Notes: generated from the letters alone by a model not told the origin. DNA of 64,000 nucleotides from Archaeoglobus sp. JdFR-27 (GCA_002011235.1 MTMO01000034.1:84533-148532), one strand, 5' to 3'; shown: positions 54,361-64,000, counted from the first letter of the stretch. Made by a program: numbers and translations.

Positions 54361-54722
54361 GATAATAAAAAGATCTTTAAATATATTTAAATATATTTCT
54401 TTTCTCTTACATACCCATCTTTTGATATTGTCTGATATTATTCCTTTACTTTTTTGTTTTGAAGCTTGTATAAATTTGATTCAAACTTGACTTAGAATTC
54501 GACCTAAATTCGACTTAAATTTACTGGATTTTGACTGAAAATCCATCTCCTAGGGATTTTGAATCTCATCTACATCCTAGCATGCGTATTCTATTTTTAA
54601 GACACCATATTACTAGAGATTACGGCATTATGGCGATTGTTCTATCATGTTCTCTCTGAGGGGAGAAAGTAATGGGGAAGTGATAGGAAAGAGTAATATA
54701 CTCTCTAGCTTTTTCAGAAAAT

Positions 54723-55151
54723 ATGACCAAGATCTACAGGAGCAAGGATGATAGGGTAGTACTCGGAGTCTGTGGAGGACTTGCAAAATATTTTGCCGTG
54801 GACTCCACGATTCTCAGGCTGATCTTTATAGTTGCAACTCTCTATCACGGCTCGGGTATTTTGCTTTACATAATTTTAGCGATTATCATGCCGGAAGAAA
54901 AAAAGATTGAAAGGATAAGGGAGAAAAATGGAACTGAGGTATCCGAAGTGTCTGAAACATCCGAGGAAGGATCCGTTGAGATTGAAGAGAAGCCCAAAGA
55001 AGAAAGAAGAAAGATTCTTGCCCTTGGATTGATCGTTATCGGTGCTTACTTCCTCCTAAAAGACTTCATCTCAATTTACATATCCTCGTCCCAGGTTCTT
55101 GGAATTATCTTCCTGCTTCTTGGTGTTGCTCTGATATTCAAGAAGAGATGA
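54723..55151 (+). CDS. PspC domain protein
   Basis: KIYRSKDDRVVLGVCGGLAKYFAVDSTILRLIFIVATLYHGSGILLYIILAIIMPEE. Confidence 0.92.
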   Translation: MTKIYRSKDDRVVLGVCGGLAKYFAVDSTILRLIFIVATLYHGSGILLYIILAIIMPEEKKIERIREKNGTEVSEVSETSEEGSVEIEEKPKEERRKILALGLIVIGAYFLLKDFISIYISSSQVLGIIFLLLGVALIFKKR

Positions 55152-55157
55152 TAGAAG

Positions 55158-55838
55158 ATGTCGAGAAAGTGGGGTGCGATTTTTGTATTCATCGGGATCG
55201 TTCTTATTTTTACTCCATGGCTCATACCATTTCTTGAGAGCCTGCCCTATTACCTAAGACTTTCATTCGCATTCATCTTTCAATATGGGTCGATTTTAGA
55301 GAGAATTTTCCCTGTATCACTTATTTTGCTTGGTTTTGCCATTCTCGTTGGAGGATTTTTGAGAAGGACCCTAATCCTCTTGGCCTTTGCTGTTGCCTTG
55401 ATCTCAATAGTTGCAATAATTCTTCCTAGCCATGGACTCATATCTACCATGTCCATGTCTAGCATTTCTGAGAAGGAAATAGAGTTCTTTGCTGGCGACA
55501 TGATTGTGGAATGGGAAGGGGGAGAAGGAAAAGGAGGAGGGGTAAGAGAAGTATGGCGAAAGGACGGCTCGAGGGTGGTAAAAGTTAAAGGTGACAGCTT
55601 AAATATTGAATTTTTTGTCGGTAGTGTTGAGGTTTTCCTTCCAAGTGATAAAGATGTGAGCGTGAACATCGATGGAGGGATAGGAGATATAAAGGTTTTC
55701 GCCCCTAAGAACGTCAGAGTTGAGGTAGAAGGAAATTTGGGGATCGGAAGTTTTGAGAACAATCATGTTGCAATAAATCCGGAGCACACAGCAAGGATAA
55801 GCTACGATCTTGGAATTGGGGAGGTTAGGATTGAATAG
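55158..55838 (+). CDS. Membrane protein with LiaF-like C-terminal beta domain
   Basis: TM helices then GDSLNIEFFVGSVEVFLPSDKDVSVNIDGGIGDIKVFAPKNVRVEVEGNLGIGSFENN; follows PspC gene. Confidence 0.7.
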   Translation: MSRKWGAIFVFIGIVLIFTPWLIPFLESLPYYLRLSFAFIFQYGSILERIFPVSLILLGFAILVGGFLRRTLILLAFAVALISIVAIILPSHGLISTMSMSSISEKEIEFFAGDMIVEWEGGEGKGGGVREVWRKDGSRVVKVKGDSLNIEFFVGSVEVFLPSDKDVSVNIDGGIGDIKVFAPKNVRVEVEGNLGIGSFENNHVAINPEHTARISYDLGIGEVRIE

Positions 55839-56011
55839 TTGTTTAATGGTCGTTTAGGAATTGAATAGCTAGCAAGGTATAACTGAATTAAACTGAATTA
55901 AGTTTGGAATAAAAAAATGGAATATGGAATAAAGAAATAAAGAAATAAAGTCAGAAATATAGTCAAATCAAAAAATTCAAGAAATCAAATCGAGCCGTAA
56001 TCAAAAATAGG

Positions 56012-56190
56012 TCAATCGAGGACGCCAAGCTTTTTCGGGTTCAGGTAGAACATCTTTTCGTAAGTTTTCTCCTTAAGATCGAGCTATTTCAGCTCTTCCA
56101 TAACCCTTGAATAGTTCATAAGCGGGAAGTCCGTTCCTAAATTCCTGGGTTCCCTAATCCTTATTAATCCAAATCTGGGACTTTTAACTT
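56012..56190 (-). pseudogene. C-terminal remnant of an amidohydrolase with an internal stop
   Basis: KSPRFGLIRIREPRNLGTDFPLMNYSRVMEELK*LDLKEKTYEKMFYLNPKKLGVLD*. Confidence 0.65.
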
Positions 56191-56253
56191 CAATTCAATT
56201 TGGAAGTTTTGGTTCGCTAAAATGGTAAAGTTTATCTTGGACATCTTTCACTC

Positions 56254-57363
56254 ATGAACATGAAGCGGGCAATTTTGGTTTCAGTATTAATACTGGCCTT
56301 CCTCGTTGCCGGTTGTGCCCAGCAGGAAGCAAAGCCAACTCCAACACCTGCCGCTAAAAAATTGAAGGTAGCTTTCGTTTACGTAAGTCCGATAGGTGAT
56401 GCTGGCTGGAGCTATGCTCATGATCAGGGCAGAATATGGATCGAAAAGCATCTTGGTGTTGAAACGAAATACAGCGAGGCGGTTCCAGAGGGGCCAGATG
56501 CTGAGAGGGTCATCAGAGAGTATGCTGAGCAGGGCTACGACATAATATTCACCACCTCTTTCGGGTACATGGATCCAACGATAACGGTTGCTAAGGACTT
56601 CCCGAATACAGTTTTCATGCATTGCAGTGGTTACAAGACTGCTAAGAACGTAGGAACCTACTTTGGCAGGATGTATCAGGCGAGATATCTCAGCGGTATT
56701 GTAGCTGGAGCCATGACGAAGACGAACAAGATAGGCTACGTTGCTGCCCATCCGATTCCTGAGGTTATCAGAGGTATCAACGCTTTTGCTTTAGGGGTTA
56801 AGAAGGTAAATCCCGATGCTAAGGTAATTGTTGTTTGGACTGGCACTTGGTACGATCCTGCGAAGGAGAAAGAGGCAGCCATAAGCCTTCTCGATCAGGG
56901 TTGCGATGTTATAGCCCAGCATCAGGATTCCCCAAGCCCACAGCAGGCTGCTGAAGAGAGAGGAGCATACTCCATAGGCTACAACAGCGATATGTCGAAA
57001 TTTGCACCGAAAGCCCATCTTACAGCCCCGATCTGGAACTGGAGTGTTATCTATAGCTACGTCGTCAAGAACGTTGAGGCAGGAACCTGGAAGAGCGAAG
57101 AGATATGGTGGGGTTTGGACAAGGGAGTTGTGGATCTTGCGCCCTTCAGTAAGGCTGTGCCAGAGGACGTTAAGAAGCTCGTTCTTGAAGAGAAGGAGAA
57201 GTACATAAAAGGAGATGTGCCTGAGCAGTACCCATTCGTGGGACCAATAAAAGATCAGAGCGGGAAGCTAGTTAAAGCTGAAGGGGAAGTTATGACCGAT
57301 GAAGAACTTCTTTCAATGAACTTCTTCGTCGACAACGTCGTTGGAGAGATCCCGCAAGGTTAA
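56254..57363 (+). CDS. BMP-family ABC transporter substrate-binding lipoprotein
   Basis: Lipobox LVAGCAQQ; VAFVYVSPIGDAGWSYAHDQGR, GYDIIFTTSFGYMDPTITVAKDFPNTVFMHCSG. Confidence 0.92.
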   Translation: MNMKRAILVSVLILAFLVAGCAQQEAKPTPTPAAKKLKVAFVYVSPIGDAGWSYAHDQGRIWIEKHLGVETKYSEAVPEGPDAERVIREYAEQGYDIIFTTSFGYMDPTITVAKDFPNTVFMHCSGYKTAKNVGTYFGRMYQARYLSGIVAGAMTKTNKIGYVAAHPIPEVIRGINAFALGVKKVNPDAKVIVVWTGTWYDPAKEKEAAISLLDQGCDVIAQHQDSPSPQQAAEERGAYSIGYNSDMSKFAPKAHLTAPIWNWSVIYSYVVKNVEAGTWKSEEIWWGLDKGVVDLAPFSKAVPEDVKKLVLEEKEKYIKGDVPEQYPFVGPIKDQSGKLVKAEGEVMTDEELLSMNFFVDNVVGEIPQG

Positions 57364-57467
57364 CCGGTTAAAACACTAAAACAGAACTTGCTGGGGTTAG
57401 GTGTAGCTTGGTTGGAGTTAACTCTAAGGCAAAATTAAATAACTCCCCTTTTATTTTTTGGTTTAAG

Positions 57468-57776
57468 ATGATAAGAAGGGACAAAAGGCTTGAAAGGAAA
57501 ATCGCCCGGGAAAGGATTGAGATTTTACTCGAAAAAGCCCTTAAGAATGAAGATCTCTTTTTTGCCAGAAGGTATGTTGAACTCGCTATGAGGATATCAT
57601 CAAAATATCGGGTGAGAATTCCTGAGAAGTATAGAAACATGTTTTGCAGGAAATGCTTTACTCCTTACACCTCAAAAACCTCGAAAATTAGGCTGAGCAA
57701 GGGTGTTAAGGTTATCAAATGTCTGAGCTGCGGTCACATCAAAAGAATTCCCTACAAAGTTAGAAGGTTAGGATGA
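57468..57776 (+). CDS. rnp4: Ribonuclease P protein component 4
   Basis: Four-Cys zinc site CRKCFTPY...CLSCGHIKRIPY, basic N-terminus; ATG 57468. Confidence 0.88.
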   Translation: MIRRDKRLERKIARERIEILLEKALKNEDLFFARRYVELAMRISSKYRVRIPEKYRNMFCRKCFTPYTSKTSKIRLSKGVKVIKCLSCGHIKRIPYKVRRLG

Positions 57777-57857
57777 AATTGAGAATCAGGTAGAAAATTT
57801 GGTGGGAAAAATTAAAATAGGCATTCCTTTTAAGTTAATGAAATCTAGGAGGATGAG

Positions 57858-58226
57858 TTGAATATGGGATTGAATGACGATTTGAGGGAAAAGGCAATTG
57901 CACTTTCAGATGCGATTGTAGAAACAACAGAATATGTCGATTTTCTGAAAAAAGAAGAAGTATTAAAGGAAGATTCTGAAACCCAGCAGCTTTTGATGGA
58001 GTTCCAACAAAAACAGCAGGATTTTATAAGCAAGCAACTTTCTGGAGAAGTAGATCAGGATTTATTGAATCAGCTAACTGATCTTCAATCAAGGCTTAAA
58101 GCTCGCGAAAGTCTCTCGAACTTTCTAGAATCCTATACAAGGTTACTCGATATGCTGGGTGAGGTTACAGACATAATAAGTCAGAGAATTAATGTAGATA
58201 TTGCTGAAGTTTTCAGGCAAAGATAG
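57858..58226 (+). CDS. YlbF/YmcA family protein
   Basis: Helical protein: LSDAIVETTEYVDFLKKEEVLKEDSETQQLLMEFQQKQQDF. Confidence 0.8.
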   Translation: MNMGLNDDLREKAIALSDAIVETTEYVDFLKKEEVLKEDSETQQLLMEFQQKQQDFISKQLSGEVDQDLLNQLTDLQSRLKARESLSNFLESYTRLLDMLGEVTDIISQRINVDIAEVFRQR

Positions 58227-58393
58227 GTTTTAGATTGATTTAGGCTTTAATTAATTTTTCTTTGAATTTTTTATTCATTTTTCTTCTTATTTTTATTCCA
58301 GGCTTTAAGATGTCTTTTTAGTCAACCAGCCACAAATTTTATATTAAAATAGGTAAGATAAGTAAGAAAAGTAAGAATTTTTGAGTTGAAAGA

Positions 58394-58624
58394 ATGAAGG
58401 GTGTATGCGGAAAAATGAGGATTGTTTATGGAGTTGTAACGGTAAGCGATAAAGGTCAAATTGCAATTCCTGTCGATTTAAGGAAAGATTTGGACATAAA
58501 ACAGGGAGACAAGCTATTCGTAATCAAAAGGAAAGATGAAGCAGGATTCACTTTAATAAAGCTTGAAAAAATCGACGAGTTGATGTACAAGCTCCAGGAG
58601 GATGAAGAATTCTTTAAAAAATAA
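58394..58624 (+). CDS. AbrB/MazE-type DNA-binding protein
   Basis: GVVTVSDKGQIAIPVDLRKDLDIKQGDKLFVIKRKDEAGFTLIKLEKID. Confidence 0.88.
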   Translation: MKGVCGKMRIVYGVVTVSDKGQIAIPVDLRKDLDIKQGDKLFVIKRKDEAGFTLIKLEKIDELMYKLQEDEEFFKK

Positions 58625-58638
58625 AAGGAGGTGATAAA

Positions 58639-58767
58639 ATGCCTACATGTAAGGAATGCAAGTTCTACGAGCCAATAGATGAGTCAAAAGGCAACTGTTT
58701 TGGGCATGAAGTATCTGCAGATATGGATGTGGAGAATTGCCCAGCAAAGGCGTTTCAACCAAAATGA
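58639..58767 (+). CDS. Small four-cysteine protein (42 aa), resembling small Fe-S subunits of arylalkylsuccinate synthases
   Basis: MPTCKECKFYEPIDESKGNCFGHEVSADMDVENCPAKAFQPK; ggaggtgat RBS directly after the AbrB-like gene. Confidence 0.65.
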   Translation: MPTCKECKFYEPIDESKGNCFGHEVSADMDVENCPAKAFQPK

Positions 58768-58823
58768 TGGGAAAGATAAATGAAATTCTACTTATTTATC
58801 TAAATCAGTGGAAAAAGTAATCA

Positions 58824-59042
58824 TTAACCGCCTGAGATGACCCTCAGCACTTTTATCTCTCCCCCCTCTACTCTGTCGTCGATTGGCACAGGCTTGCCAT
58901 TCTTGAGTATCAGAACGGTTTCTGGGTTGATATTAAAAATATTTAAAAGATCAAGATAAGTTGAGTCTTCTTCGACTGCAACCTCTTCAAAGCTCTTACC
59001 AAAGCCACCGATAAAACTAACCTTCAGCTTTATTTTGCTCAT
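58824..59042 (-). CDS. MoaD/ThiS-like ubiquitin-fold protein (SAMP-like)
   Basis: Beta-grasp-like sequence ending in ...VLRVISGG, the GG terminus of sulfur carriers. Confidence 0.82.
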   Translation of the reverse strand: MSKIKLKVSFIGGFGKSFEEVAVEEDSTYLDLLNIFNINPETVLILKNGKPVPIDDRVEGGEIKVLRVISGG

Positions 59043-59122
59043 ATTTCGCCCATATTTTGTCCATCTGTTTTTCTCTATTTCAGTTTACCCCATTTACCCG
59101 TTTACTTTATTCGCTTTCACTA

Positions 59123-59296
59123 TTATTCTTCCTCTGGTAAAAGCTCTTTAGCTATACTCTTTATCCCCTCATTTCCGCCCCTCGTAAGGGCTTCCTGCTT
59201 CAGGTCGTTTACATTTTTCTGAAGAAGTTTTTCGTCCTTGCTTGCCTCCTTAGAAGTGCCTTTTTTTCTAAAAAGTCTCCATTTAAAACGCCTCAT
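59123..59296 (-). CDS. Small hypothetical protein (57 aa)
   Basis: MRRFKWRLFRKKGTSKEASKDEKLLQKNVNDLKQEALTRGGNEGIKSIAKELLPEEE. Confidence 0.5.
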   Translation of the reverse strand: MRRFKWRLFRKKGTSKEASKDEKLLQKNVNDLKQEALTRGGNEGIKSIAKELLPEEE

Positions 59297-59414
59297 AGGT
59301 ATCGATTATACTTGGTTGAAGGTGGTAATAATACTTTCGAAATAGATGATGATTGCTCTTGGTGTTTTGAATGAAGGCAAAGGTGAAAAGATCGTTTAAC
59401 GAAAATGTTTTGTG

Positions 59415-60011
59415 CTACTTCAAAATGCCACCGAAACCCTTTTCTGAAAGGATATTCTTTAAGGCCTTTCTGATGTTCTCAGTTTCCCCTTTTTTCGCTG
59501 AAATGGGGAATATCTTGTGTTTCCAGTTCGTCCAGGGTGGTATCATCCCCATCTTTTTTGCAACGATGTTCAGAAGGTAATCCTTTTTCTCTACCTTATC
59601 CATCTTGTTTACCGCTATAAAAACAGGGAAATCGAAATCGTTCAGAAATTCGAACATCTCTATGTCAATCGGTATTTCTCCTTTTTTCTCCCATCTCTCC
59701 ACAATCTGGGTGAAGGCCTTCCCATCTATAACCTGGATTGCGACTATTATCCTGTTGCAGTTATCCTCGACATAATGAACTATGAAATCCTTTACCCTTT
59801 CGGAGAATTCTCTGCTGACTCCATAGATGAAGCCATATCCTGGAAGATCGGTTATTTGCAATCCCTGAAGGTTTACCGTGTTTGGTTTGATTGTGGTTCC
59901 CGGTTTTCTGCCCTTTCTAACTTCAACACCAAAAAGATCTGAAAAGAGGGTTGATTTCCCGACGTTCGATCTTCCTGCAAAGATGACTTCAGCTAAGATT
60001 TTAGAATTCAT
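59415..60011 (-). CDS. engB: EngB-family GTP-binding protein
   Basis: EVIFAGRSNVGKSTLFSDLFG, ITDLPGYGF, AVNKMDKV. Confidence 0.92.
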   Translation of the reverse strand: MNSKILAEVIFAGRSNVGKSTLFSDLFGVEVRKGRKPGTTIKPNTVNLQGLQITDLPGYGFIYGVSREFSERVKDFIVHYVEDNCNRIIVAIQVIDGKAFTQIVERWEKKGEIPIDIEMFEFLNDFDFPVFIAVNKMDKVEKKDYLLNIVAKKMGMIPPWTNWKHKIFPISAKKGETENIRKALKNILSEKGFGGILK

Positions 60012-60020
60012 AATAAGGGA

Positions 60021-60191
60021 TCAGAGTCCGTAGTAGATGTTTAGGATGAAGATAATAGCACCGATTACGATTCCAAAGGCGAAAACACTTTTTGGGCTGA
60101 TTTTTATCTGGGTTTTCTCCTCCTCGAAATACCTCATTATTCCCGCAGAGGACATCAGAGGTGGGGTCTTTGCCTTTTTCGTTTTTGCCAT
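60021..60191 (-). CDS. Preprotein translocase subunit Sec61-beta (archaeal SecG)
   Basis: MAKTKKAKTPPLMSSAGIMRYFEEEKTQIKISPKSVFAFGIVIGAIIFILNIYYGL. Confidence 0.93.
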   Translation of the reverse strand: MAKTKKAKTPPLMSSAGIMRYFEEEKTQIKISPKSVFAFGIVIGAIIFILNIYYGL

Positions 60192-60295
60192 AGGGGTTAT
60201 TTTTTGCTGTTTGTATTTAACTTTAATGGTTTCAATAATGGTTTAATCTAAAAATCTGGTGAGGTAGATTTTTTATACTTCCCGATATTTTTTCC

Positions 60296-61309
60296 TTGAT
60301 GTCATCTGATGCTCTTCCCGCCTACCTCATCAGAAGGGATTTGGAGGTGAGGAAAGGTCTTTTTTATCAGAAAAATCTTGTTTTCGAGGAGAAGGAGATA
60401 AAAGCTGAGATTGATAGGCTATTGATGCCCTCTTTCTTCAACTCCCATGTGCATTTGATGGATTCTGTGGTAGTGGATCCTCCAGAAATGTCTCTTGAAA
60501 ACCTTGTAGGACCAGGAGGGTATAAATTCAAAGTTTTAGCCTCTGCTAGCGAAGAAGAGCTTGTGAAAGCGAGCAGAGAAGCAATAAGGTATGCTTTATC
60601 CTGTGGGACAACCGGATTGGCGGATTTCAGAGAGATGGGTTTGAAAGGTTTGGGAATTTTGAAGGCTGCGGACGAATTCGGTGCTGTCTTAGCATTTGCA
60701 AGGCCGGAGAATATTGAAGAGGCAGAGAAAATGTGCAAGCAAAGCTACATCAAAGGATTCGGAATGAGCAGCGTGAGGGATCATGAATACTCTTTCCTGG
60801 AGGATCTGCGGGAAATTGCAAAGAAACACAACATCCTTTTCGGAATCCATGCTGGAGAGAGAGATGACGAAGATGTTGAAGGAGCCATTGCCCTCGAACC
60901 CGACTTTCTCGTTCACCTGAATAAAGCTTCGATTCAAAATCTGAAGAGGGTGATGGATGAGGGAATTCCTGCACTAACATGTTTCCGTTCTAATTTCTTT
61001 TTTGGGCTTGAAAACAGAAAAAACTATTCCATCCTTGCCGAATATGAGAAATGGGGGATAGGAACGGATAATGTGATGATAGCAACCCCATCGATTCTCG
61101 GTGAAATCAACTTCGCCGGTTATATCGTAAGTCCAGAGCATCTTTTTAGAGCAGCTTTCTTTGGTTTTGAATTCTTTGGTATCAAAGAAAAGTGGGTTTT
61201 AGTCGATATAGCAGGATTAAAGCAATTCCGAAACCCGATCTCATTTATCGCCAAAAGGATCTGTGATGAAAGAGTGAAAACTGTGGTGGAAAAAATAAAA
61301 ATTGAGTAA
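60296..61309 (+). CDS. Amidohydrolase (cytosine deaminase/chlorohydrolase-like)
   Basis: LLMPSFFNSHVHLMDS, ILFGIHAGERDDED, GIGTDNVMI. Confidence 0.85.
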   Translation: MMSSDALPAYLIRRDLEVRKGLFYQKNLVFEEKEIKAEIDRLLMPSFFNSHVHLMDSVVVDPPEMSLENLVGPGGYKFKVLASASEEELVKASREAIRYALSCGTTGLADFREMGLKGLGILKAADEFGAVLAFARPENIEEAEKMCKQSYIKGFGMSSVRDHEYSFLEDLREIAKKHNILFGIHAGERDDEDVEGAIALEPDFLVHLNKASIQNLKRVMDEGIPALTCFRSNFFFGLENRKNYSILAEYEKWGIGTDNVMIATPSILGEINFAGYIVSPEHLFRAAFFGFEFFGIKEKWVLVDIAGLKQFRNPISFIAKRICDERVKTVVEKIKIE

Positions 61310-61434
61310 TGTAAACTTAGATAAAATTGGTAGAATTTAAAAGAATTTTAAAAATTTTGAAAGAATTTAAACCCATCTTTTCACATCCTGAATTGGGAAA
61401 ATTATTTATTTGAAGTGAGATTGTTTTTGCTGTC

Positions 61435-62280
61435 ATGAAAGCAGAGGATGTAATGAACAGAAATGTCATATACGCCACACTTCCCAACACGAGAGACAAA
61501 GTACTCGAGCTTTTTAAGAAATACGAGATCTCAGCCGTGCCTGTTCTCAAAAATGACAAGCTTGTCGGCATAGTTACCCGAAAAGACATTTTGAGGAAGG
61601 TAGAAGAGGATCAGCTTGCCCTCTTAATGACCCCCAATCCCGTCACCGTTCAGGTTGGCGATTCTCTAAGGAAGGTTGTGGAGATTCTTGCAAATACCCA
61701 GTTCAGAAGGTTGCCGGTTTTAGATGGTGAAAAGCTCGTTGGAATAATAACGCTCAGAGACATAATAAGTCAGATAGCCGAAATGGATATTGATAGGCCT
61801 GTTAGAGATTTCATTACCGATTCTACCGTTTGCGTTTGGGAGGAGACGCCACTAAATCTAGTAGGAGAGATAATGCGTCTGAGCAATTCCGAATTATGCC
61901 CTGTGCTAAATGAAAACGCAACTGTTGTTGGCCTGATAGACGAGAAGATCATGCTCACTGAAACTCTCATAGAAGAATTTCTTGAGCAGAAGGCTTATGC
62001 TTCTTCAAGCGACAGTGAGGATTCATGGATGTGGGATTCAGTTAGGGATTACACGGTGAAGTACTTCGAAGTTAGCGTTGTAAAGCTCCCAAAGGAACCA
62101 GTGAAGAATTTTGTTAAGGATGCTGTATTTGTTTACCCGCAGACAAAGGTAACGAAGTGTGCTAGGGAAATGGTTAAGAATGACATCGATCACATCCCCG
62201 TTTTGGATGCTGAAGATCGTTTGATGGGAATGATCCACGACAGGGAACTGATAAAGGTTCTGCTGGAGATCGAGATATGA
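61435..62280 (+). CDS. Protein with four CBS domains
   Basis: KAEDVMNRNVIYATLPNTRDKVLELFKKYEISAVPVLKNDKLVGIVTRKDILRKV and three further CBS units. Confidence 0.93.
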   Translation: MKAEDVMNRNVIYATLPNTRDKVLELFKKYEISAVPVLKNDKLVGIVTRKDILRKVEEDQLALLMTPNPVTVQVGDSLRKVVEILANTQFRRLPVLDGEKLVGIITLRDIISQIAEMDIDRPVRDFITDSTVCVWEETPLNLVGEIMRLSNSELCPVLNENATVVGLIDEKIMLTETLIEEFLEQKAYASSSDSEDSWMWDSVRDYTVKYFEVSVVKLPKEPVKNFVKDAVFVYPQTKVTKCAREMVKNDIDHIPVLDAEDRLMGMIHDRELIKVLLEIEI

Positions 62281-62299
62281 TTTTTGGGATTTTTAGGGC

Positions 62300-62890
62300 T
62301 CAGTCTTTTTTAAGGTGATCTTTGAGCTTTTCAACCGTTTTATCCAGAATCTCCCTTTTAATCTCCTCTAGATCTTTCATGGCATCCACGATTATCGCAT
62401 TCTTTGTTGACAAGAATATCTCCCTGACTTTCCTTAGGTACTCTATCCTTTCGAAATCGTTTGGTTTGTCTCCCCTCTTTTTTACCCTTAAAATTGCCTT
62501 TTCCGGTGGGATATCCAAGATAAATACCAAATCTGGCTTGAGAGCTATTTTTTCGTTCATCTCTCTGAGCTCTTCGGGATTGAATCCTAATGCACCTTGG
62601 TAGGCGATGGTTGAGAAGTAGTAGCGATCCATTATCACTATCTTTCCCTGTTTTAGGGAGGGAACTATGTTCTCCCTAACATCGTATTCTCTATCCTTCA
62701 AAAACAATTCTAGTTCCTCTTCGGGCCTAAGTCTTGAGTTGTAGCTTTCTCTTATCCTTCTACCCCACTCGCTATCGGTTGGTTCTTTAAGTAGGACAAC
62801 TGAATAGCCCAGTTTTTTGAGCTCTTCTTCCAGAAATTTTGCAATAGTTGTTTTTCCCGAACCATCGATCCCCTCTATTGCAATGAGCAC
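62300..62890 (-). CDS. tmk: Thymidylate kinase
   Basis: MLIAIEGIDGSGKTTIAKFLEEELK, VIMDRYYFSTIAYQGA. Confidence 0.95.
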   Translation of the reverse strand: MLIAIEGIDGSGKTTIAKFLEEELKKLGYSVVLLKEPTDSEWGRRIRESYNSRLRPEEELELFLKDREYDVRENIVPSLKQGKIVIMDRYYFSTIAYQGALGFNPEELREMNEKIALKPDLVFILDIPPEKAILRVKKRGDKPNDFERIEYLRKVREIFLSTKNAIIVDAMKDLEEIKREILDKTVEKLKDHLKKD

Positions 62891-63002
62891 GTTTTTTAAT
62901 TTATAATCTTAGTTAAAAAATCTTTTCAAAGCTAATTATTTACTATTGTTTGGTAAGTAAATATTGAATTTTGAAACTCCCGATCCTTTGAAAGTTTAAT
63001 GG

Positions 63003-63629
63003 GGTAGTGTCAAAATAGCAAAAAAATAAATAGAGAAAAATACAAATTATACCATCACTAACCCAATCGCTAGAGAAGCAAAGATACAAAAAGTCTTTCC
63101 TTAAGAAAAACGAGTCAATTCCTATCTTTCTTCGATAAAATAAGTCACGAATCGGTTAGAATCTACTTTCATAGGCTCAAAAAAGTTATTGATCAACCAA
63201 CGAAAAAGAAGAGAAGGTTGATAGCGATAGACGAAACCAAGATAAAGCTGGAAAGGAAGCAGATCTTTGTCTGGGCTGCTATAGATGTTGACAGCAAAGA
63301 ATGCATATCTATTTGGGCATCAGAAAGGGGATCAAGCTTTCATGCTTACGTTTTTCTAAGAGAAATACTTAGATATTGTGAAAGCAAGCCGGAGATAGTT
63401 GTAGATAGAGGCTTCTGGTACAGATGGGCTTTGCAGAGGTTAGGGATAAAGTACAAACATAAAACATTTGGAAGCAGGAACGCAGTAGAGGGATTCTTTT
63501 CAAGGTTTAAGAAGAGGACGAAAAGATTCTGGAACAGGTTTCCATATAATAGTTCTTTTGGTTCAGTTCAGCTGGTTGGAGAGATTTATGGTTTTCTACA
63601 ACTATTGGAGGTGTTAACTTGACACCACC
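63003..63629 (+). mobile_element. Short IS6-like insertion sequence (~627 bp) with 18-bp imperfect terminal inverted repeats
   Basis: GGTAGTGTCAAAATAGCA (63003-63020) versus reverse complement of 63612-63629 GGTGGTGTCAAGTTAACA; encloses a DDE transposase ORF. Confidence 0.82.
63218..63622 (+). CDS. IS6-like DDE transposase (open frame extends upstream to ~63074)
   Basis: [35 protein letters not shown]...[51 protein letters not shown]. Confidence 0.85.
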   Translation: MIAIDETKIKLERKQIFVWAAIDVDSKECISIWASERGSSFHAYVFLREILRYCESKPEIVVDRGFWYRWALQRLGIKYKHKTFGSRNAVEGFFSRFKKRTKRFWNRFPYNSSFGSVQLVGEIYGFLQLLEVLT

Positions 63630-63794
63630 AATTTATATATACTCCTTAAAAATTTTTTCATTCTATTTGTATCAATTAATATAGAATATGTTAGCATAAC
63701 ATGTTCAAAGGATAATTGAATGATTATACTAATGTTAATGGCTAAATACTTGAAGGTAAGAAAAACTTAAATATTAATAGTCTAACGATCGAAT

Positions 63795-64000
63795 ATGACA
63801 AACGGGGTTTGGCAAAGATACCTCTCCTTCCCCGTGATTTACAAGATCGCCATAGCACTCGTTCTTGGAGCTGTTCTCGGAGCGGTGATCGGCGAGCCTA
63901 TAACAGTATTGAAGCCCCTCGGTGATCTCTTCATAAGATTGCTGAAAATGATAGTGGTTCCAATAGTTCTATTCTCCCTCGTTGTTGGAGCTGCAAGCAT
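63795..64000 (+). CDS. Dicarboxylate/amino acid:cation symporter (SDF family), partial
   Basis: MTNGVWQRYLSFPVIYKIAIALVLGAVLGAVIGEPITVLKPLGDLFIRLLKMIVVPIVLFSLVVGAAS runs off the window. Confidence 0.9.
   Translation, partial: MTNGVWQRYLSFPVIYKIAIALVLGAVLGAVIGEPITVLKPLGDLFIRLLKMIVVPIVLFSLVVGAAS

Overview
64-kb window of an archaeal chromosome, probably Archaeoglobales. The assignment rests on a HSR1-cdc48-hsp20 heat-shock operon, mer, mfnA, a Tes-like tetraether lipid synthase, carS, Sec61-beta, Rnp4 and archease. No tools were run; all family names come from reading the translations. Most of the window is dense housekeeping and biosynthetic genes: a partial Liv transporter, Orc1/Cdc6, argG, hisC, a HisH-HisF fusion, thi4, pyrE, moaA/mobA, two GlmU-like genes with glmS, ccmC, tmk and CBS proteins. 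The accessory parts are (i) ~15-17.7 kb, small proteins and a split HEAT ORF; (ii) ~29.4-37.5 kb, lipoproteins and glycosidase-like genes with a decayed duplicate, an ABC-2 exporter and a methyltransferase pseudogene; (iii) a short IS6-like element near 63 kb. Main leads: a match to the HSR1 operator; an ORB-like site in AT-rich DNA beside cdc6 (candidate origin); a eukaryote-type HisHF fusion; a Thi4 with Cys at the sulfur-donor position; an ADPS-like flavoprotein/Fe-S/FGGY kinase operon; a GT-C glycosyltransferase with an inserted extracytoplasmic module; decaying paralogous lipoprotein DNA; and recurring in-frame 9/12/27-bp tandem repeats in unrelated genes. I found no CRISPR array and no recognisable defence system.
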